From Schistosoma haematobium (lineage: Eukaryota > Platyhelminthes > Trematoda > Strigeidida > Schistosomatidae), in the NCBI RefSeq assembly GCF_000699445.3, contig NC_067200.1:13911256-13975255 (forward strand): a stretch of DNA of 64,000 bases, given 5' to 3'. A program made the position numbers and the translations under genes. Numbering within the stretch: the first letter of the stretch is position 1; every line of letters begins with the position of its first letter. The notes beneath the pieces were generated by a model. It had not been told where the DNA came from, did no database searches, and saw only the letters and a program-made list of their open reading frames with translations. Shown here one piece after another: positions 22,500 to 34,365 of this stretch.

Positions 22500-23217
22500 T
22501 TTTTTTCAAGATAATACACGACATGCACTAATAAACAAACATAAGGTTTACATATTTTTCCACGTATATTATATTCAGGAAATAAAGTTGGAGGCTAGGC
22601 TGTTAGATGTAGGCAACAGTAAATGTAACTTGTTAAAATACTCGAATGGATTGTTGAAAAATGTATTGATAAATGTCCTTTGCTTGATTGCGGCAGAATA
22701 CGGTATGCAACTAACGGTATTCAAAGATGTCGAGTCCTACAGTCGTAAAATCAAATGACGAAAGAAGCAGGTGAAGTGATTATTAGATAGGTATCAAACA
22801 TGCACAGAAAAACATAGGTATTCATGGTTATTAGTATTTGCGATAGAATCATTATAATTCAGATAAACCTCAAAGAGACAAATTATACAGTAGTTCAATC
22901 TTACCATACCACGTCAATATTTTATTAGGTGGTATCAGTTTCTGATTTGACAGCATCTCTTCGGCTTCTTTAGAGCTTCTGTAGGCTTCATTATGCTTTT
23001 CGGAGCCATCCCGACTATTAGTCATGATTTCATTCTTTTCATAAATTCATTTTTATTATAAATCTCTTCATTACTGTACATATTACATAAACTGACGTTG
23101 TTACTGAAATATTCATAATAATAATGAAAACAGTAATAATAAAGGCTTCACTGATAGTGTTGATTGATTACAAAAAGAAAGAATAAGGAACTTGTAGCAC
23201 ACTTATCTTTTATCAGA
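22500..23217. other. intronic, nothing recognised
   Basis: No repeat family or frame identified. Confidence 0.5.
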
Positions 23218-23650
23218 AAGGGTTTGTGGAGATTTAAGAAATTTCACAAATTGAAATCATGAGTCAACTGAAGCTAGACAATCATGGAAAACTTAGAATC
23301 ACTGGACGACCGTTTCGTCTCATCGTGGGACTCCTCAGCATATTGGATGGAAAATAATGATGATAATAATAATGGATATTTTCATCACAATATTTAATTA
23401 GTTTAAATGAAAATTAATTATAATTTAATATGATTGATTGGTTGAAGTAAGACATTAACAGCGTTGGATGCTGACTAGTTTAGTGGTGGAATGGCTAAGC
23501 GCTCGCGCTCGAGACTGATAGGTCCTGTGTTCAAATTCCGTGGGAGGCGGGATGTTGGATGCGCACTGCTGAGGAGTCCCATACTAGGACGAAACGGCTG
23601 TCCAATGCTTCTAAGTTTTCCATGGTGGTCTAGCTTCAACTGACTCAAAT
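23218..23650. mobile_element. compound H1 with two opposed hammerheads (twin 1)
   Basis: A - oriented 3' end plus hammerhead (to about 23341), a spacer of about 110 bp rich in AAT and TAAT, then a + oriented tRNA-like head, hammerhead and tail. The locus at 26895-27345 is its near-identical reverse complement, including the spacer. Confidence 0.85.
23563..23608 (+). ncRNA. hammerhead motif, twin 1
   Basis: CTGAGGA, GTCC/GGAC, GAAA and GTC are intact. Stem I GCACTG/CAATGC has one mismatch; stem III includes a G-T wobble. Confidence 0.65.
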
Positions 23651-23782
23651 TTATCTTTTAACAGTGATTACTTTCATTCAGTCAAAACAGTAGACAATTT
23701 AGCTATAATATTCTTAATTTATCATATAATTTTTTAAATATAAAGGTGTACAGAAAGAAAATAAACTTTCTCTCTAATAAAC

Positions 23783-23850
23783 GTGTTTCGTCTCATTTTG
23801 GACTCGTCAGCTAGATGTACCTCTATCCTAAAGTTAATGTTCACAATCAA
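23783..23850 (-). mobile_element. H2 fragment containing a hammerhead core
   Basis: On the - strand it reads TAGCTGACGAGTCC, a loop, AGACGAAACACG, then stops before the cleavage site. Confidence 0.6.
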
Positions 23851-23934
23851 ACAATAGTAAATGAATTTCATTCTCATATTTTATATTAATTATGATATAA
23901 ATGTTGTTAATCGACAAATCTAATTAATTAGTTA

Positions 23935-24191
23935 ATGGTGGCGTGCTTGAACATCTGGGCTGCCTTTTCATTTCATTTAAATTATCCTTTTCCCTGTTTG
24001 TTTTAACACATCATTTTGTCTACTAATCGTATAACCTATTCAAGTGCCTTTCTGAAAAGTGTACAATCTTTTGTTGTACATATTACAAAAGAGCCCAATC
24101 AGAGATATTGTGGCTGCTGGCAATATGCAAAGAAATGAATGTACATTATTTGGATATCGATTTACTGGACTGTCAACTTCTAACTAGTGAT
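23935..24191 (+). repeat. D2 repeat, copy 1, 5' part
   Basis: Matches 55622 onward and, inverted, 46829-47240. Landmarks: TTTGTTTTAACACATCATTT and the GTACATTATTTGGATATCGAT segment. Interrupted by an H1A insertion. Confidence 0.65.
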
Positions 24192-24607
24192 CAATCAATA
24201 GTGTCCACAAAACCCATCTGATACTAATCAACATATGCTCACTAGTGATTGACTTCACGAGGTATAATACTGGAGTTCTAGTGAGAAGTAGTGAACAGTG
24301 AAGTTCAACCAGGTCTGTTGTGAGATATTGACTCACTGAAGACAATGGTGTACGGTGGCTCAGCTTCGTGGATTGGTTGAAGTTAGACATTAACACCATT
24401 GGATGCTGGCCAGCTCAGTGGTCTAGTGGTTAACTGCTTGCGCGCGAGACCAGTAGATCCTGTGTTTGAATCTCGCAGGGGGCGAGGTCGTGGATGCGCA
24501 CTGCTGAGGAGTCACCCAATAGGACGAAACGGTCGTCCAGTGCTTCCAGGTTTTCCATGGTGGTCTAGCTTCAACTGACTCATGATCTTAACCACTGCAA
24601 TCAATAG
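24192..24607 (+). mobile_element. complete H1A SINE with 10-bp duplication
   Basis: CAATCAATAG at 24192-24201 and 24598-24607 flanks a 396-bp insert, the best reference copy of H1A. It runs from TGTCCACAAAACCC through CTCACTAGTGA, the CTGTTGTGAGATATTGACTC segment, box A-like GCTCAGTGGTCTAGTGG, a box B variant, hammerhead and tail. It splits a D2 repeat and is therefore younger than it. Confidence 0.9.
24498..24543 (+). ncRNA. hammerhead ribozyme motif, reference H1A copy
   Basis: Stem I GCACTG/CAGTGC is perfect. The core CTGAGGA, GAAA and GTC cleavage triplet (cut predicted after 24537) are intact. Stem III is ACG/CGT around GT; stem II keeps GTC/GAC. All catalytic positions are present. Confidence 0.75.
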
Positions 24608-24740
24608 TTATCGTCAGGATCGACCAAGAAATAAGAAACAGAAACTCACTGATATACTTAGTGTCAAGAGTTATTCTATATTTTACCAAAAGATATAATA
24701 TTGAATAAAGCCACTAATAATAATAAATAACAAACATGTG
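24608..24740 (+). repeat. D2 repeat, copy 1, 3' end
   Basis: Ends GAATAAAGCCAC(TAA)n, a tail-like terminus seen also at 39120-39160. Confidence 0.65.
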
Positions 24741-25002
24741 TAGAATGAAATAAACTATTTCAATACCTCTATTTTTAAAGCATATATATGTTGAATAGTC
24801 GATCAGGTCATCATATCTTTATACGTTATTATATTACTATTAAGAATAATGAATTCCATAAGGAAATAACTATAACATCATATACATATAATACAATTCA
24901 TAGACTTAATTATTTCAATAAACCGACAGAGTAAAACCGATAGTGTCATTATATATTTCTAACCTTTGTCATTAAATATAATGATTTCAAAAACAGTAAA
25001 AG

Positions 25003-25215
25003 GATGCAGGTACGTCCAGCTGACGAGTCCCAAATAAGGCGATACACTTGTCCGAGATTCCTCTGCTAACCACTATGCATCTTTATTTAAAAAAGCTTGT
25101 GACTTAAGGCTATATCGAGGCAATCCGCACAGGATGCACATATGCCAACATCAATTGAAGTCCTAAATAACAATGGGAACATACAATAAAAACAACATCA
25201 AGTGAATTTGAAAGC
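25003..25215 (+). mobile_element. permuted H2 fragment
   Basis: It starts inside the monomer just before the hammerhead, passes the unit end and continues into the next unit's start, as expected from a multimeric template. The core CTGACGA is intact, but GAAA reads GATA. Confidence 0.7.
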
Positions 25216-25955
25216 ATCTTTGTTTTTTTTATTACTTTATATCTGTTAAAAAAGAAATATACAGTAGCTATTCACCGACCTGATTAGATTATAGCCTATT
25301 CATGGTTGAATGCTAACAGTCTGATAACATTCTACTTGATATTAGTTCATATGTAACAAATGAAGCAAATAATCAATAATTGAAACATATATGCTGTTCT
25401 GTTATTTATATTCAATAATTATTAAATTAAGTAAGAAAGATAGATTGATTCAACGAAGAGTACTCTTCTACTATGTTCATAAAGTTTTTTTAATTTTCTT
25501 TTCTTTTTTTTCCTTCTTCATATGTTTCTTTTATTTTACAGCTATCTGCTTCCATTTCCATTTTCTCCATAGATCGTCTACCCCCTCCCCCTAACTAGTG
25601 TATTTCTGTATTTATGATCTTCCTGATTACATTTTATCTTATTGTAATGATTCATCTATCCCCAATTATAATTTCTCTATTTATCCTCATGATGAATATT
25701 CAAGACTTGACCATAGAAACTGTTATTAGTATCCGTGACTGAAATTGTTTTTAATATCTTTGTTTATTCTACCACATTGTTATCATGTTTAAGAGAAAGT
25801 TTATTATCATTATTACTGTAATTATTATTGGTCTGAAAACTAAGTATATACTTTTGCGATTGTACAGCACTGAAAGTAAATTCGCCGTGAAAGAGAACTC
25901 TTCACTGAGCCAATCTTTATTTAATGTCTTAGTAGAAATATTTCGTTTACTTAAA
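25216..25955. other. intronic, nothing recognised
   Basis: Contains a pyrimidine-rich run at about 25488-25600; no gene. Confidence 0.5.
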
Positions 25956-26253
25956 AATATTATAGTTGAATTCATGAGTCAATTAAAGCTAGATCAGCAT
26001 GGAAAACCTGGAAGCATTGGATAGTAACGCGCTGAAGACAACGATGAACGGTGGAGTAATTTCGTGGATTAGTTGAAGTTAGACCTTAACACAGTTGGAT
26101 GCCGGCCCAGTAGTTTAAAGGTTAAGCGTTCGCGCGCAAGACCGATAGTTCCTGAATTCGAATCTCTCGAGCAGGATACTAAGACAAAACGGCCATCTAG
26201 TGCTTCCAGGTTTCTATGGTGGCCTAGCTATAATTCACTCATGATTTCAACTA
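25956..26253. mobile_element. head-to-head inverted H1A
   Basis: A - fragment (25956-26019) whose inner edge is GCATTGGAT, the predicted ribozyme cut site, is followed by a + copy in which the 5' half of the hammerhead is deleted (box B runs straight into AGGATACTAAGACAAAAC). Confidence 0.75.
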
Positions 26254-26894
26254 AAAAATTACTAAAATATCCATAAAATCTCCCTTCTGATATTAAAGAT
26301 ATTAAATTATGAATACTGAAGTATATTGAGTCGCTTCACATAATCAGAGAACATACTTGCCATATTTCCTACTTTTAAAAGTTGTTTATTATAACTTTAA
26401 TCAATATATTTTATAATGTAAGTTGTAACATGTTCTAACAACATACAGGTAATAAGTAATATAAGTAGTATAAGCTTAATTATCAAATATGAAAAAACGT
26501 TTTCGTTATTTAAAGCTATTTTAAATGTATATTTGATGACCATAGTGTAAAATTTCTATTCTGTTTCGGTAGTATTTATGAACTGCAATGTGTTTTAATA
26601 CTTTTATTTGATAACTGCGTTTCATCTGATATGGTTGAAAACATCTGGTTACGTATTCCAGTTAGAACTCCAGTTTCAATCGCCTAGTGTTGGTTGCATA
26701 GTTCTGAGTAGTTTCATATGATGTAAGAAACAGTCGTGAATTACATCATAGTATGTAATGTGAAGTATAAGTTTGTGTGTAAATTGACGAGTATATTTCT
26801 CCTACAATGTATAACAAAATTCTATATAACTATTTGACTGATTCATAAAATTATCTATGGCTGTCACTAGTCCAAATACTATGATTTTGTTCAA
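26254..26894. other. intronic, nothing recognised
   Basis: No assignable element. Confidence 0.5.
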
Positions 26895-27345
26895 TAGGTG
26901 AAATCATGAGTCAATTGAAGCTAGACCACCATGGAAAACTTAGAAGCATTGGACAGCCGTTTCGTCCTAGTATGGGACTCCTCAGCAGTGCGCATCCAAC
27001 ATCCCGCCTCCCACGGAATTTGAACACAGGACCTATCAGTCTCGAGCGCGAGCGCTTAGCCATTCCACCACTAAACTAGTCAGCATCCAACGCTGTTAAT
27101 GTCTTACTTCAACCAATCAATCATATTAAATTATAATTAATTTTCATTTAAACTAATTAAATATTGTGATGAAAATATCCATTATTATTATCATCATTAT
27201 TTTCCATCCAATATGCTGAGGAGTCCCACGATGAGACGAAACGGTCGTCCAGTGATTCTAAGTTTTCCATGATTGTCTAGCTTCAGTTGACTCATGATTT
27301 CAACTAACGAACTTACTAAAATCTCCATAAAACCCCTTCCTATTC
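26895..27345. mobile_element. compound H1 with two opposed hammerheads (twin 2)
   Basis: Reverse complement of 23218-23650 with only scattered differences, spacer included. Its outer edges extend slightly further into the family 3' ends (to CCATAAAACCCC), so it is not a simple copy of the flanking DNA. Confidence 0.85.
26945..26991 (-). ncRNA. hammerhead motif, twin 2
   Basis: Same intact core and GTC triplet as in twin 1 on the opposite strand. Stem I GCACTG/CAATGC carries the same single mismatch. Confidence 0.65.
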
Positions 27346-27847
27346 ATATTAGATATTTAAATATAAAAATTACGTCAAATAGGTTAATTGATTACATATC
27401 TTCATTATTAAAGCTAAGTTGTTTTACCCAACTCCATAGACCATGATTAAAGCTTAACGGAAATACGTTAATGGCTTGAGTTTGTATACAATTAAAAGAA
27501 ATAAAGGAAACATAAAGTATTTTAACTTTGTTATGTTACTACTTCTTCTTCTTCTTGTTCTTTTCGTTTTACTCTAAATGTGTAAATAAGGACATTAAGT
27601 AAATAAACAAATGAATTGGTGATGGGATATCTAATATCTCGGATTGTTGTTAATTCTTCTTTTTATCTGTGTCCCGTAACAGTTGCTTATTTTCACCAGG
27701 ACCCATCAGATTATTCATCTGAATCAGATATGTGATTGATATGTTTGTTATGAGTAAAAATTGTTGTCCTTAATAATTTCTTTAAACTGATAATTATTCC
27801 CTCAGATCATATTAAAATATATCTTCAAAGATAAAAAAGATGAATAT
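27346..27847. other. intronic, nothing recognised
   Basis: Contains a short CTT run near 27542-27556. Confidence 0.5.
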
Positions 27848-28305
27848 TGAGATCATGAACCGATTGATGTTAGGCAACCATTGAAAACTTGAAAGCACTG
27901 GATTGCTGTTACGCCCTATTGTAGAACTCCACAGCAGTGCGCATCCACGATTGCACTCGCAGAATTTGAACCCAGGGCCGTGATCAGTGGAACTAATCCG
28001 TGTTGGGTAGAGACAGGTATCTACCACAGTATAATGGAAGATGATCGCGCTATTTCGTGAATTGATTGAGGTTGAACCGTTGGATGCTGGCCGGCTCAGT
28101 GTTTTAGTGGTTAAACGCTCGCGCACGAAATCGAAGGCACTGGATTCGAATTACGTAGGCGGAATCGTGGATGCGCATTGCTGAGCAGTCAAACAATAGG
28201 ACGAAACGGCCGTCTAGTGCTTCCATGTTTTCAATGGCGGTCTAACATCAATCAGTTCATGATCTCAGTCAAAAACTTAATAATCTCCACAACCGCATAT
28301 TGATA
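27848..28305. mobile_element. head-to-head inverted H1B
   Basis: A - part with hammerhead and box B (27848-27977) joins a + copy (27978-28305). Both cores are mutated at invariant positions: CTGTGGA on - and CTGAGCA on +. Confidence 0.75.
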
Positions 28306-29274
28306 ACTATGAATATATTGAACTATCTTTCCTCCGATTGTTTAGTACAGTGAAACTCAAATGAGAATGTAAGTCTAACTATATACGTAAATCAAAACAT
28401 TCAATTAGTGACATAGATTTTATTTTTGTTCATCCATTCAGTACAAGAGTTTCTTTGGCTATAAGTCTATTCAAAGGAGCTTCCAAGATCATCACTTTAA
28501 TAGAAATTAAACTAAGGAAAAAAAACACCATAATAAATGGTAAATACTTTCGTTCACAATAAAAGTAGAAGGCCTGACTATTCATCTAACTTGGACTGTT
28601 TATGCACATGACCATATTTTACTGAATTCGCACAAAATTCAAAACATGCGCTCAAATCTCAACACTACTAAATAATAAAAATTACATATTTTTCATACAC
28701 ACATGTACACACAGTAATGTCTCAAATAGAATTCACTTGATCAAACGAGTTAACATGACATCGGCATACCCAAACCTCTTTTGATTTTGATTAAACTAAC
28801 TAACTATAATCATTTTGAAATTATTGATAAGTAATGATCTTTTTTCCCTTTGACTTCAGAAGTAAACTATATCATCACTGTAGAACATAATTTTCTCACA
28901 TCAAAGTATATTCAATTTCAATGGATAGAACATTTATTACTAGTCACCCTTAGCATTAAGCATGTTATAAGCCTAACCAGATATTTCTTTTGCTACCAAA
29001 GGATAAAAAATAACTCCGTACTAAAGAGGAGTAGATATTATCTTCATTTATAGCTTAGCAATACATTTTATATTGCTGAGTGGATTTAGACAAGAATAGA
29101 AATATCGAAATTGTGATCACCCTGTCGTAGCGAGTTTTAAGCAGTATGATACATATAATAAAAATACTTTCACCCTTTGTCAACAGCTAATTAAAGGAGA
29201 CAACTTACTCTATTGAATAAAGTAATACATTTATCTAGTTATATCCAATAGTTGAAAAATATATTCAAATTATA
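28306..29274. other. intronic, nothing recognised
   Basis: Nearly 1 kb of AT-rich DNA with no assignable feature. Confidence 0.5.
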
Positions 29275-29630
29275 AAAAAGATGGATGGTTGCTAGAAGTG
29301 GATTGCAGGACACGCATTTTTTCTAATGAGGACTCGTCAGCTGGATGTACATGTATTTCAGAGTTGATGTTCACTTCAGAATTCCAGTCCAGTACCGTTC
29401 ACTTCAAACGTCATTTCATCATCCATTTAATTAATGAGTCCTGATAGCCACTTGCTTGTGCAATGAAGTGAAGTTTTAAATCATATTATATTTTTTGTTT
29501 GAATGTTCCAATTGATGTTTAGTACTGCAATTGACCAGTCTGTTATTGACATATGTGCACCATGTGCGTATTCCCTTAAATCGCATGCATTATAAGTAGG
29601 AATGAATGGTGGTTAACAATGAAATTCAGG
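29275..29630 (-). mobile_element. H2 monomer, near-identical to 34366-34680
   Basis: A - copy with box B-like region and hammerhead. CTGACGA is present but the stem II 3' strand is replaced by an A-rich run, so the ribozyme is broken. The shared lesions with the copy 5 kb downstream mark a private sublineage. Confidence 0.8.
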
Positions 29631-30004
29631 ACATGCTTCTAAAAGTAAACTGTCCAACATGTTACATAATTTTGTAAACTCATTTAAACTCATTATATAT
29701 AATCAATATATGAGATTATATTCAATTAGAAAATAAATTTAAAGTTTAACATAGTTAAGGAGTGAGAAAAGAGAGCAATTAAAATGCGTTCATACGTTTG
29801 CGTTTTGTAGTGAATGTGATATTCCAATAAAATTGTTATTTTATTTCGATCAATGTACTAGCGTTAGGAGTAAATATTGAAATGAGAAGAAACCTTATTT
29901 ATGGTCAGGTATTCAATTGTAAAATTGATTAATTCACTCAATGTTTAATATTTAGTGAGGCCCTTTATTTTGTCATCATTTAGATAGGATGATTTTGTCG
30001 ACGG

Positions 30005-30478
30005 GCTCTCCACTTTAGTGGCTCGAGATCTGACTCGAATTAGATCATATGAATGTTTGTTGTCGAAATATATATGTCTTGACTATTCTCGTATATCTAT
30101 ATCGACTTAATCAGCGTTGAGTGATTAACGGAATTAAATAAGTCATAAACGAGAATGGACTTGTGAATACATATATTTTTATATATAAAGCGAATGGAAT
30201 AGAGTGCAGCGAAACGACGCGCAGTAGAGACGGCGGGTAAACCAACTCCATTTAACCAAATGTTAATCAATATTTATACTTACACAAAAATAAGTTACAG
30301 ACATATGATGAGTAATGGGATATGAAGTGTACACGCACCTACGCGCTCATAGAAATAGTCAAGATTGATAAGCGAATAATTAACAAGGTCAAAATGTGAC
30401 TCAAGCAGAATGAATAGATTGGCCTGTCCGAAAGCTAGAATAAGGTATATGTGCTTAGCATGCCAATCAACACTACAA
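30005..30478 (+). repeat. D1 dispersed repeat, copy 3
   Basis: The best preserved copy, beginning near GTGGCTCGAGATCTGACT and ending CAACACTACA. It carries the GAAACGACGCGCAGTAGAGA segment found in most copies. Confidence 0.7.
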
Positions 30479-30514
30479 TTATAATACCTTTTGTACATGT
30501 ATATTTTTATAGTT

Positions 30515-30965
30515 TAAATTATGAACTTGTCGTAGCTAAACTATCGTTGAAAACATGAATGTATTGCACGGATGTTTCATCCATTTATAAGACATTAGGA
30601 TCTTTGTTCCCACATGAAAACGCTTTACTCTCAAACTACTAAACTGATATGTAACGATGTTAATATCTAACTCTTGATAATGAACTACCATCTCTCATTG
30701 CATGCAGCAAATAACTGTCTCACAACCAACATGGGTGTACTGTAATAGCTGTGGCTTTTCATCTGAACTCCATGAGTTGTATCCCGAAATAGTCATCATT
30801 GAGTGCAGAGATTGTAAAGCTTTCATAGTTTAAACCCTATTTTCAGACGTTCGGTCATGGATGAACAATGGTGAGGAGTTCTGTACTTAGATGAAACTCC
30901 CATCTAGTGCATTAAGGTTTCAATGATGGTCTAACTAAAATCAGTTCATAATTTAAACTATGAAA
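30515..30965. mobile_element. very degenerate head-to-head H1
   Basis: A - half (30515-30785) and + half (30845-30965) retain the order of tail, ribozyme and head segments, but the cores are eroded (TGGTGAGGAG, ATGAAAC). Confidence 0.5.
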
Positions 30966-31199
30966 ATGTTACAATCGCCAAGAATTTCCATGTCTTAAAT
31001 ATCAGTTTGTAAACATCGGACTCATAAAATGACTTTGAAAAAAAACCAGATTAGAGGTTTAAATTAGAAAATAATCTGGATAAGATCGACAGTTTATTTA
31101 TGAAAGAATAACTATTACGCAACTAATTTATCTTTTTATTTAAACATTAACCATTGAAGCACTGATTATAACTTGTAAGGCTTCCTAAGGACATTTTTA

Positions 31200-31805
31200 T
31201 GCTGTATATATACACTTGATTTGTGCCTGTCGTGGTTGTCCATGCTTCTGGCTGCTTGAGGAATGTATTTCCCTCTGCCAAACTTCAACTTCTCTCTCTC
31301 TAGTTACCTGGACTGGTACGTGTTGGAATAGCCAGCTTATGTATAAATTGCGGCACAAAGTTTTCGTTCCGTTCTCAGATTAGATGAACTCATAATCTCT
31401 TCAAACAAAGCAGTTACAACATCGACTTATATGGCCTTGTCACCGTAATAAACTAATAACACATCAACTGGCAAGAGCAACCTTGAGTCAACTCTGAATT
31501 CTTATCGTTCCTCTGTAATATAGCTTCTTGCCTAACTTAGCCGGTTCATACCAGAGCACATATCAGCCTCCACTTCATGAATCATATATTTCAGACATAC
31601 ATGGTTTATAGACAAACAGACCAGACCTCATCACATCATAAAAGGAAAAATAATATTTATACAAGAACAAGACCAAAAATGGCTTTAAGTGTGAGAGATT
31701 ATAACTAATAGATTGGGAATAACTTCAGAATAGTAAATCGTATAATAGTAGCTAACAGCTCAAATGAAATCTTATAATAAGATATATATATGTATATAAC
31801 CATAA
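31200..31805 (+). repeat. D3 dispersed repeat, copy 1
   Basis: The part from about 31400 to 31805 aligns with 43375-43795 and 44185-44240. The shared end reads GAAATCTTATAATAAG, followed by a TA microsatellite. An upstream TATGTATAAATTG could be a TATA element of an LTR; unproven. Confidence 0.5.
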
Positions 31806-32348
31806 CCTATAAAGAAAAATGGTAGGTGTAGGATAAATTAATGTGAATGACTTAGTTTTATCTGTTAATTGATCGTCATCAAGTATTTACAATAGAACGG
31901 AGCGGCTTATTGTTTTTGTCATACCAACTGTGAATGGTAGTGCTCATTGACGCAGTGACTAAGTTGCAAGGTTATAAGCTCGATAAGGCTGTAATTTCCA
32001 GAGCAGCTGAAATTTCGGACACAAGTGGATAGAACAAAAGGAGGTAAATAAATTGTCTCTCTGAAAGTGAGTGATATTCCATAAATGTTCAATTCATAGT
32101 AGCTAAATAGTAGTTCTCATATGCTGCTTACCTCTGTTGAAATATTTCATGATGAATAACAAGTTTCTAATATTTGTACATTGTATAAAGTAACAAATGT
32201 CCTCGCAAAATCGCTATATGGCATAATGTATAGTTCAATAGAATAGTCTTATAACTAGAATAATGAAAGTTTATTACACCTGTTTCATAATTTGTCATAA
32301 GGTTAAAGGAGTACGAACTTTACTCAAAACATCGTGAATAACAATATC
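31806..32348. other. intronic, nothing recognised
   Basis: No frame or repeat assigned. Confidence 0.5.
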
Positions 32349-32641
32349 GGTGAGACTTTGATTTATGAATGACCTTTAAGCAACGCCTTAGTGACCTTGA
32401 AAGTATACGTCTACTTATCAGTGTTAAATTAGGGTGATAAACCAGTGTAAGTAATTAAAATTATGATTTACAGTTGATGGTTAAGGTTAAGAATTAGATT
32501 TAGGGTTTTCATCATGAACTGACATCAGTTAAATTGCCAAAATTCTATTTAGCCAAATGAATGAATAAGTGAATTTCACGCAAAAACCCAAGACCTTTTA
32601 TCTTAAATCTGATTGTTTCGTCTATAAATTATAGTCTCGCC
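32349..32641 (+). mobile_element. M1 element, copy A, with terminal inverted repeats
   Basis: The left end GGTGAGACTTTGATTTATGA and the right end ATAAATTATAGTCTCGCC are imperfect inverted repeats of about 20 bp. The 293-bp body has no coding potential, fitting a MITE-like non-autonomous DNA transposon. Confidence 0.6.
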
Positions 32642-32941
32642 TCAGATATCCATTAAAAACACGAACCCCATTTTATTGTCTGTACCATTATGTAATACTG
32701 ATTAGGAAGATATGTGATCATTTTAAAAATGGAATCATAATTTTATTGAGATATTTTCTTACATACTAGATGATAAGTACTTCGGATACCGTTTTCGAAA
32801 TACAATAAGTAAGAATGTTCAGTAGCCTAAAAATGAATTGAATAACAGTCTACAAGAGTTGTTTTGAAATGCTCATAATCTTTATTAGATACTGGAATAA
32901 GGTCACATGTCTAACGAATGAGGATTTTAAACTGGATTACA
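32642..32941. other. intronic, nothing recognised
   Basis: Short gap between M1 and the large inverted repeat. Confidence 0.5.
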
Positions 32942-33729
32942 GCGCTAATTTCGTTAGTGAAAGTTGACGTACTACAAAATTCAGGACCAAGAGATAATGA
33001 TTGTAGCTGAATAGTCAATCATGTCATACCAGAGCAATTGAAAATAGATTTCTCTTGCGATTACGGAAAAGTAGCTTCAGTCTTGATCTTCCGTATGATT
33101 TTTGCCAACAATATCAATTGTAATCTTTGAATTTGAGACGTTGATCATCTGTCAAATCATAGAATGTATGTGAACGTAATGAAATATTCTGTTCCAATTC
33201 TGGTATTCTAGACTTAATTTCATCCACATAATTCAGGATAAGACATTTCAAATAACCATGATTTGGATGGATATGCTTCCGCCGTAATGATTTGAAAAAT
33301 GGTCTTGGATATTCACGTTTATCTATACAACTTTTCGGAAAATTGATTCTGCCATTCGCTATGGCAAGCTTGACAGAAAACCTAAGAAGTCAACTGAGTT
33401 CCTTTACTGTCATAGCATCCATGCAACTGATCAGATAATTAAAACAACCTATACTATCTTTGAATACGAAAAAGATATTGGAATATTTCATTACGTTCAC
33501 ATACATTCTATGATTTGACAGATGATCAACGTCTCAAATTCAAAGATTACAATTGATATTGTTGGCAAAAATCATACGGAAGATCAAGACTGAAGCTACT
33601 TTTCCGTAATCGCAAGAGAAATCTATTTTCAATTACTCCAGTATAACATTATTGACTATTCAGCTACAATCATTATCTCTTGGTCTTAAATTTTGTAGTA
33701 CGTCAACTTTCGCTAACGAAATCAGAGCT
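32942..33729. repeat. large inverted repeat, 248-bp arms
   Basis: The arms at 32942-33189 and 33481-33729 are reverse complements differing at only about ten positions, flanking a 291-bp centre. Such high arm identity implies recent origin or gene conversion. It could be a foldback transposon or an inverted duplication of captured sequence. Confidence 0.85.
33114..33381 (-). pseudogene. exon-like open segment of unknown protein
   Basis: On the - strand an acceptor-like CTTCTTAG is followed by 88 sense codons and a TGA at 33114-33116. The frame lacks any Met, so it would be a terminal exon rather than a whole gene. Composition is protein-like, basic and hydrophilic, with YPRPFFKSLRRKHIHPNHGY and YDLTDDQRLKFKDYN as landmarks. 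I do not recognise the family. The last 25 or so codons and the presumed 3' UTR lie in the left arm of the inverted repeat; an inverted second copy lies in the right arm. It may be a captured last exon, a retroposed gene fragment or a transposon-encoded C-terminus. Confidence 0.4.
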
Positions 33730-34365
33730 AGAATTGAATAAAGCTAAAACATAGGATAATTGGTATGTATTTAAAGATCAATACAAGTAGCATCGAATTA
33801 TAGAATGATATCAAATAGAGAGTTATTAAGTGACAATGTGTGGTGAACAGAATAAAGAAATATGCTGACCATGATATGTGATTATTATTGATTCGATTAC
33901 ATACAAATTTATTGTTGCCAAGTAAAATGAAAAAGTCTAACATTAAAGTTATGTAAACCATTGTATCATATAAAGTATTAGTTTACTAAATTAGCTACAT
34001 ACTGAGTGTATACATCTAAGTCAACATTGAATATCAGCTTGAAGCTTGATAACTAAATATGTAGATATATACTACTTAAATAAATAACAATGTCACATTT
34101 TCAAATAGATGTAAACAATGAACGAAGAAACGACGATTCAGCATACCTTTGAAATATTTTTTGGCAACTGAACTATAATTCAAACTTATATCTCCAGGGG
34201 ATAACAGTATTAATATTATATTAAATGAATGTCATGAAATGACATATTTACGCTATCATTAATATCAGTCGGTGTCAAGGCTAAATCGATTAGCAAATAG
34301 CATTTAACTATTAAGAAACTGGTTGATAATTTCACAAAATTATCAGTGCATATTTTACTTATGAA
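33730..34365. other. intronic, nothing recognised
   Basis: A 77-codon hydrophobic frame on - shows no family features. Confidence 0.5.
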
